DNA from: Labedaea rhizosphaerae | GTDB lineage: Bacteria > Actinomycetota > Actinomycetes > Mycobacteriales > Pseudonocardiaceae | Reading direction: 5' to 3' | DNA length: 64,000 nucleotides | Assembly: GCF_004362825.1 (NCBI RefSeq) | Contig: NZ_SNXZ01000004.1 | Coordinates: 682,001 to 746,000 of the forward strand | Part shown: one piece after another, positions 60,257-64,000 of the stretch | Layout: every line of letters starts with the position of its first letter | How positions within the stretch are numbered: position 1 is the first letter of the stretch | The notes under the pieces: model-generated | Database searches by the model: none | What the model was told of the DNA's origin: nothing | Seen by the model: only the letters and a program-made list of their open reading frames with translations | Position numbers and translations under genes: made by a program

Positions 60257-62568
60257 GCACCGAGACCGAGCCGCCCGGCGAGCGGTGGCGCGACACCACC
60301 GCGACGATCGACGAGCGCGTGCGGGACCTGCTCGGCCGGATGTCCTTGCGCGAGAAGGTGGCCCAGCTCTACGGCGTCTGGGTCGGGGTCGACGAGGCCG
60401 GCACCGTGGCGCCGAACCAGCACGACTTCACCGGCTCGCCGCCGGACTTCGACGAGCTCGTCCGCCACGGCCTCGGCCAGCTGACCCGGCCCTTCGGCAC
60501 CCGGCCGGTGGACCCCGCCGTCGGCGCCCGCGGCCTGGCCCGAAGCCAGCGCCAGATCGTCGCCGCCGGCCGGTTCGGCATCCCGGCCCTGGTGCACGAC
60601 GAGTGCCTGACCGGCCTGGCCGCCTGGCAGGCGACGGTCTACCCGGCACCGCTCTGCTGGGGCGCGAGCTTCGACCCGGAGTTGGTGCGCGCCATGGGAG
60701 CTCGGATCGGCCGGACCATGCGCCGCCTCGGCGTGCACCAGGGGCTCGCGCCCGTGCTGGACGTCGTGCGCGACCCGCGCTGGGGCCGCACCGAGGAGTC
60801 CATCGGCGAGGACCCGTACCTGGTCGGCATGATCGGCAGCGCCTACGTCGAAGGCCTGGAGGGTGCCGGGATCGTGGCCACCCTCAAGCACTTCGTGGGG
60901 TACTCGGCGTCGAAGGCGGGCCGCAACCTGGCGCCGGTGTCCGCCGGCCCGCGGGAGGTCGCCGACGTCCTGCTGCCGCCGTTCGAGATGGCCCTGCGCG
61001 CCGGCGCGCGCTCGGTGATGAACGCGTACACGGCGCTGGACGGCGTGCCCACGGCGGCGGACCGGAGCTTGCTGACCGACCTGCTGCGCGACCGGTACGG
61101 CTTCACCGGGACCGTTGTCTCCGACTACTTCGCGGTGGCGTTCCTGCGCTCACTGCACAACGTCGCCGCCGACGGCGGGGACGCGGCGGCGGTGGCGTTG
61201 CGGGCCGGCGTGGACGTCGAACTGCCCACAGTGGACTGCTACGGCGAGCCGCTGCTGGCCGCGCTCGCCTCGGGCCGGGTGGCCGAGGACGTCGTCGACC
61301 GTGCGGCGGCCAGGGTGCTGGCGCAGAAGTGCGAACTGGGTCTGCTCGACCCGGACTGGCGCCCGGACGTGGACGGCGAGGTCGAACTCGACGATCCCGA
61401 GAGTCGCGCCCTGGCCCGCGAACTGGCCGAGCGGTCGCTGGTCCTGCTGCACAACGACGGCACACTTCCGTTGCGGGGCAAGCACAAGCTCGCCGTGATC
61501 GGCCCGCGCGCGGACGAACCCGGCGCCATGCTGGGCTGCTACTCGTTCCCGCAGCACGTCGGCGTGCACCACCCGGGGACGCCGCTGGGCATCGACCTGC
61601 CGACCGTGCTGGACGCGTTGCGCGCCGAACACGACGTCACCCACGCCCGTGGCTGCGCGGTCGGCGTGCCCGGCACCGACCCGGGCACGGACGCCGAACT
61701 GGCGACCGCGGTCGCGCTGGCCGCCGAGGCCGAGCTGTGCGTGCTGGTGCTCGGCGATCAAGCCGGCCTCTTCGGCAACGGCACGTCCGGTGAGGGTTGC
61801 GACGCCGCGGACCTGCGGCTGCCCGGGCGCCAGGAGGAGCTGCTGGATGCGGTGCTGGCCACCGGGACGCCAGTGGTGCTCGTGCTGCTCAGCGGCCGGC
61901 CCTACGACCTGTCCCGGCACGTCGACCGGCTCGCCGCGACGGTCTGCGGGTTCTTCCCGGGCGAGGAGGGCGCGGCGGCGATCGCGGCCGTGCTCGCCGG
62001 GCGCGTCGACCCGTCGGGGCGGCTGCCGGTCTCGTTCCCGCGGGGCACGGCCGCGCAACCGGCGGGGTACCTGGGTGCGCCGCTGGCGCGGGGCGGCGAG
62101 GCCAGCAGCATCGACCCCACTCCCCTGTTCCCCTTCGGCCACGGGCTGTCCTACGCCGCACCGGAATGGGTGGCGGTCGGACCCGACGCGACGCAGGCCT
62201 GGCCGACCGATGGCCCCACCCGGTTCCGGATCACCTTGCGCAACAAGGGGAACACGCCCGCCACCGAGGTCGTCCAGGTTTACCTGCACGACCCGGTGGC
62301 CGAGGTGTCGCGTCCCGTGCGGTCGTTGATCGCGGCGAAGCGGGTACGGGTCGAGCCGGGCAGCACGCGGGTCCTCGATGTGGACCTGCACGCGGACCTG
62401 TGTTCCTACACCGGCATCGACGGCGATCGGATCGTCGAGGAGGGTGCGGTCGAACTGCACGTCGGCGTGTCCAGTGAGGACATCCGCGCCGTCGTGCACC
62501 GCATCCTCACCGGACCGCGCCGGGTCGTGGGCCCCGACCGGGTCCTGCACCCACGATTCGACGGCTGA
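60253..62568 (+). CDS. Glycoside hydrolase family 3 (beta-glucosidase/xylosidase)
   Basis: A 771-residue GH3 enzyme without signal peptide, so probably cytoplasmic. Catalytic domain: LAPVLDVVRDPRWGRTEESIGEDP, VATLKHFVGYSASKAGRN, and the nucleophile Asp291 in GTVVSDYFAVAFL. The second domain has LVLLHNDGTLPLR, the acid/base region TSGEGCDAADLRLPGRQEEL, and a C-terminal fibronectin III-like domain (FRITLRNKGNTPATEVVQVYL). It would split imported beta-linked oligosaccharides, in line with the LacI and importer genes. GTG 60253 overlaps the LacI stop. Its 3' end overlaps the DUF998 gene by 62 bp. Confidence 0.9.
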   Translation: MSTETEPPGERWRDTTATIDERVRDLLGRMSLREKVAQLYGVWVGVDEAGTVAPNQHDFTGSPPDFDELVRHGLGQLTRPFGTRPVDPAVGARGLARSQRQIVAAGRFGIPALVHDECLTGLAAWQATVYPAPLCWGASFDPELVRAMGARIGRTMRRLGVHQGLAPVLDVVRDPRWGRTEESIGEDPYLVGMIGSAYVEGLEGAGIVATLKHFVGYSASKAGRNLAPVSAGPREVADVLLPPFEMALRAGARSVMNAYTALDGVPTAADRSLLTDLLRDRYGFTGTVVSDYFAVAFLRSLHNVAADGGDAAAVALRAGVDVELPTVDCYGEPLLAALASGRVAEDVVDRAAARVLAQKCELGLLDPDWRPDVDGEVELDDPESRALARELAERSLVLLHNDGTLPLRGKHKLAVIGPRADEPGAMLGCYSFPQHVGVHHPGTPLGIDLPTVLDALRAEHDVTHARGCAVGVPGTDPGTDAELATAVALAAEAELCVLVLGDQAGLFGNGTSGEGCDAADLRLPGRQEELLDAVLATGTPVVLVLLSGRPYDLSRHVDRLAATVCGFFPGEEGAAAIAAVLAGRVDPSGRLPVSFPRGTAAQPAGYLGAPLARGGEASSIDPTPLFPFGHGLSYAAPEWVAVGPDATQAWPTDGPTRFRITLRNKGNTPATEVVQVYLHDPVAEVSRPVRSLIAAKRVRVEPGSTRVLDVDLHADLCSYTGIDGDRIVEEGAVELHVGVSSEDIRAVVHRILTGPRRVVGPDRVLHPRFDG

Positions 62569-63265
62569 CCGGGTCTGCCGGCCGGCGGTGCTCCGCCGGC
62601 CATGCGGCGAGGAGGCCGCGGGCGAGCAGGACGTGGCCGATCATGATCGGGTAGATCACGGCGCGTTCGAACATGCCGATGTTCCACGCCCAACCGGTGA
62701 ACACGTCGGCCATGAAGACCGCGAACGCGACCAGGCCGACGGTGCCCAGCACGATGCTCGCGACGCGGCGGCCACGGCTCAACCCGATCCGGGCGCCGTT
62801 GACGCCGACGACGATCGCCATGGTGTTCCCGGCGAGCATCACGCCCTGCGCGCCGGAGGTGTGGAACGCGATCAGCCCGTTCGCGACGTCCGCGTTGGAT
62901 CCCTGGAAGATCCCCACGAGGGCCACGCCGACCCCGGACAGGATCGCCAGCACGACGATCGCGATCGGCAGTGCGCCCTGGCGCAGGTCGAAGACCAGCA
63001 GCGCGCCGACGATCAGCAGGACGCCGTAGAGCACCCAGTCGATGTCCATGACCGCGCCGAGCGGGGAGTTCCCGACCTGACCGAACGCGACCTGACTCGG
63101 GCCGGTCAGACCGAGGTGGCTGACCCAGTTGTGGAACGGCGAGTAGTGCGGGTGCTGCCAGGCCGCCGCCGTGACGAACTCGGCCACCCACGACACCAGC
63201 GGGCCGGCGAACAACAGAACCGCGCCGAGCCGGGCGCCCGCGCCGGAGCGGACGATCGGCCTCAC
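62507..63265 (-). CDS. DUF998 membrane protein
   Basis: A 252-residue membrane protein with about six hydrophobic segments (GAVLLFAGPLVSWVAEFVTAAAW, YGVLLIVGALLVF, AIVVLAILSGVGVALVGIFQG, VLGTVGLVAFAVFMADVF) and the DUF998 features HNWVSHLGLTGPS and VNGLIAFHTSGAQG-like FHT segment. Function unknown. GTG 63265 overlaps the aldo/keto reductase stop. The last 20 codons are non-conserved and read through the end of the GH3 gene on the other strand. Confidence 0.75.
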   Translation of the reverse strand: MRPIVRSGAGARLGAVLLFAGPLVSWVAEFVTAAAWQHPHYSPFHNWVSHLGLTGPSQVAFGQVGNSPLGAVMDIDWVLYGVLLIVGALLVFDLRQGALPIAIVVLAILSGVGVALVGIFQGSNADVANGLIAFHTSGAQGVMLAGNTMAIVVGVNGARIGLSRGRRVASIVLGTVGLVAFAVFMADVFTGWAWNIGMFERAVIYPIMIGHVLLARGLLAAWPAEHRRPADPVSRRIVGAGPGRGPRPGAVR

Positions 63266-64000
63266 TTCAGCGCCATTCCCGGCACACGGGCGCGGATCGC
63301 GTCCATGGTCGCCTCGTCGGAGACACCCTGCCAGTCGTACCGCGGCGTGTAGGGCGCGGTGAGGGCGCGGACGTCCTCGTCGGTGAGCTCGACGTCCAGC
63401 GACGCGATCGCCTCGTCGAGCTGCTTGGTCGAACCGGCGCCGACCAGCGGGGCGGTGACGACCGGCTGACGGTGCAGCCAGGCCAGGGCGATCGACGCGC
63501 GGCTGACGCCGTGCTCGGCCGCGACCTTCCCGACCGCGTCGACGATGGCGTGGTTCGACGCCTCTTCCGCGGGCGAGTAGAGCAGGTCGGCGTAGCCGCC
63601 GTCCGTCGCCGACCGGGCGGTGGCCTTGGCGTCATCCCAGGCGCGGGCCAGCCGGCCGCGGGCCAAGGGGCTCCAGACGATCGTGCCGACGCCCTCGTCG
63701 AGGCAAAGCGGGATCATCTCGCGTTCTTCCTCGCGGGCGAGCAGGTTGTAGTGGTCCTGCATGGACACGAACCGCGCCCAGCCGTGCTGCTTCTGCAGGT
63801 GCAGCGCCTTGGCGAACTCCCAGGCGAACATCGACGACGCGCCCAGGTAGCGCACCTTGCCCACCTTTACCAGGTCGCTGAGCGCTTCGAGGGTCTCCGC
63901 CAGCGGCGTCGCGTGGTCGTTGCGGTGCACCTGGTAGAGATCGATGTAGTCGGTGCCCAGCCGGCGCAGCGAGTGGTCGACCTCGGTCATGATCGCCTTG
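63262..64000 (-). CDS. Aldo/keto reductase (5' end outside window)
   Basis: The C-terminal about 245 residues of an aldo/keto reductase of the YghZ/Tas-like group: SLRRLGTDYIDLYQVHRNDHATPLAETLEALSDL, VRYLGASSMFAWEFAKALHL, QDHYNLLAREEEREMIPLC, IVWSPLARGRLAR and the GAGSTKQLDEAI NADPH-binding segment. The catalytic Asp/Tyr region is upstream, beyond base 64000; the frame is open to the window edge (AAGGCGATC before MTEVDHS). It is followed in GTGA overlap by the DUF998 gene. Confidence 0.88.
   Translation of the reverse strand, partial: KAIMTEVDHSLRRLGTDYIDLYQVHRNDHATPLAETLEALSDLVKVGKVRYLGASSMFAWEFAKALHLQKQHGWARFVSMQDHYNLLAREEEREMIPLCLDEGVGTIVWSPLARGRLARAWDDAKATARSATDGGYADLLYSPAEEASNHAIVDAVGKVAAEHGVSRASIALAWLHRQPVVTAPLVGAGSTKQLDEAIASLDVELTDEDVRALTAPYTPRYDWQGVSDEATMDAIRARVPGMALK

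Noticed and set aside
1-64000. Prophage, integrative element or IS element
   Set aside because: No integrase, transposase, terminal inverted repeats, tRNA-based attachment site or phage structural gene was found.

Overview
The window is very GC-rich, densely coded DNA with many GTG starts, ATGA/GTGA stop-start overlaps and almost no repeats. Gene content is typical of the Actinomycetota: a SARP regulator, ANTAR and STAS domains, NlpC/P60 hydrolase, WXG100/EspC-like proteins, DUF3558 lipoprotein, VC0807 family, DUF5997, and an ABC sugar importer without its own ATPase. The style of the sequence points to the Pseudonocardiales (Lentzea, Saccharothrix, Amycolatopsis and relatives), but that placement is inference. 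No rRNA, tRNA, integrase, transposase or phage gene was seen, so this looks like ordinary chromosome with small accessory patches.

Layout. 1-3600: partial MocR regulator divergent from a LysE exporter, an EamA transporter interrupted by an in-frame stop, and a TetR-peroxiredoxin pair with a perfect operator-like inverted repeat. 3700-8300: a heptose-type glycan cluster (GmhB-like phosphatase, three GT9 heptosyltransferase-like proteins, one GT4-like transferase). 8350-11870: a molybdopterin oxidoreductase lacking its Fe-S ligands, a small helical partner and a hemerythrin. 11900-12850: a broken STAS-GAF-ANTAR regulator. 12940-15245: agmatine deiminase and a VC0807 membrane protein, divergent from a TetR gene across two near-identical palindromes. 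15250-15440: palindromic array of a 22-bp repeat. 15470-17300: NlpC/P60 cell-wall hydrolase and a conserved hypothetical.

17350-24410: P450, SARP-STAND activator, DrrAB-like ABC exporter and DUF4097 protein; 11-bp-spaced GTGTCAG repeats lie upstream of both the P450/SARP pair and the exporter, suggesting one regulon. 24450-30430: DUF3558 lipoprotein, M48 protease, fasciclin lipoprotein, frameshifted alkaline phosphatase and a GT87 mannosyltransferase-like protein. 30460-32150: a HEAT-repeat protein and a MerR-HEAT fusion with a MerR-type operator. 32260-36250: YbaB-like, EspC-like and WXG proteins followed by an XRE-NB-ARC-TPR regulator. 36300-39690: secreted sialidase-like protein, a 12-copy array of the same 22-bp repeat, and a divergent pair (LysR effector domain without HTH, DUF5997).

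39700-43150: a three-enzyme operon (SDR, MDR, alpha/beta hydrolase) divergent from its TetR gene across two matching operators. 43150-45380: a dihydrofolate-reductase-like protein and a 470-residue deaminase-fold protein with an N-terminal basic patch resembling a nuclear localisation signal. 45430-55920: a NarL regulator divergent from a type IV pilus operon (CpaE-like ATPase, prepilin, PilT, PilB, PilC, two minor prepilins, PilX-like protein), with a prepilin peptidase facing it. 55970-62570: sugar ABC importer divergent from a LacI regulator and GH3 glycosidase. 62500-64000: DUF998 membrane protein and a partial aldo/keto reductase.

The least explained items are the two exact 22-bp-period arrays (a probable genomic repeat family), the deaminase-fold protein, the HTH-less LysR/DUF5997 pair, and the Fe-S-less molybdoenzyme.
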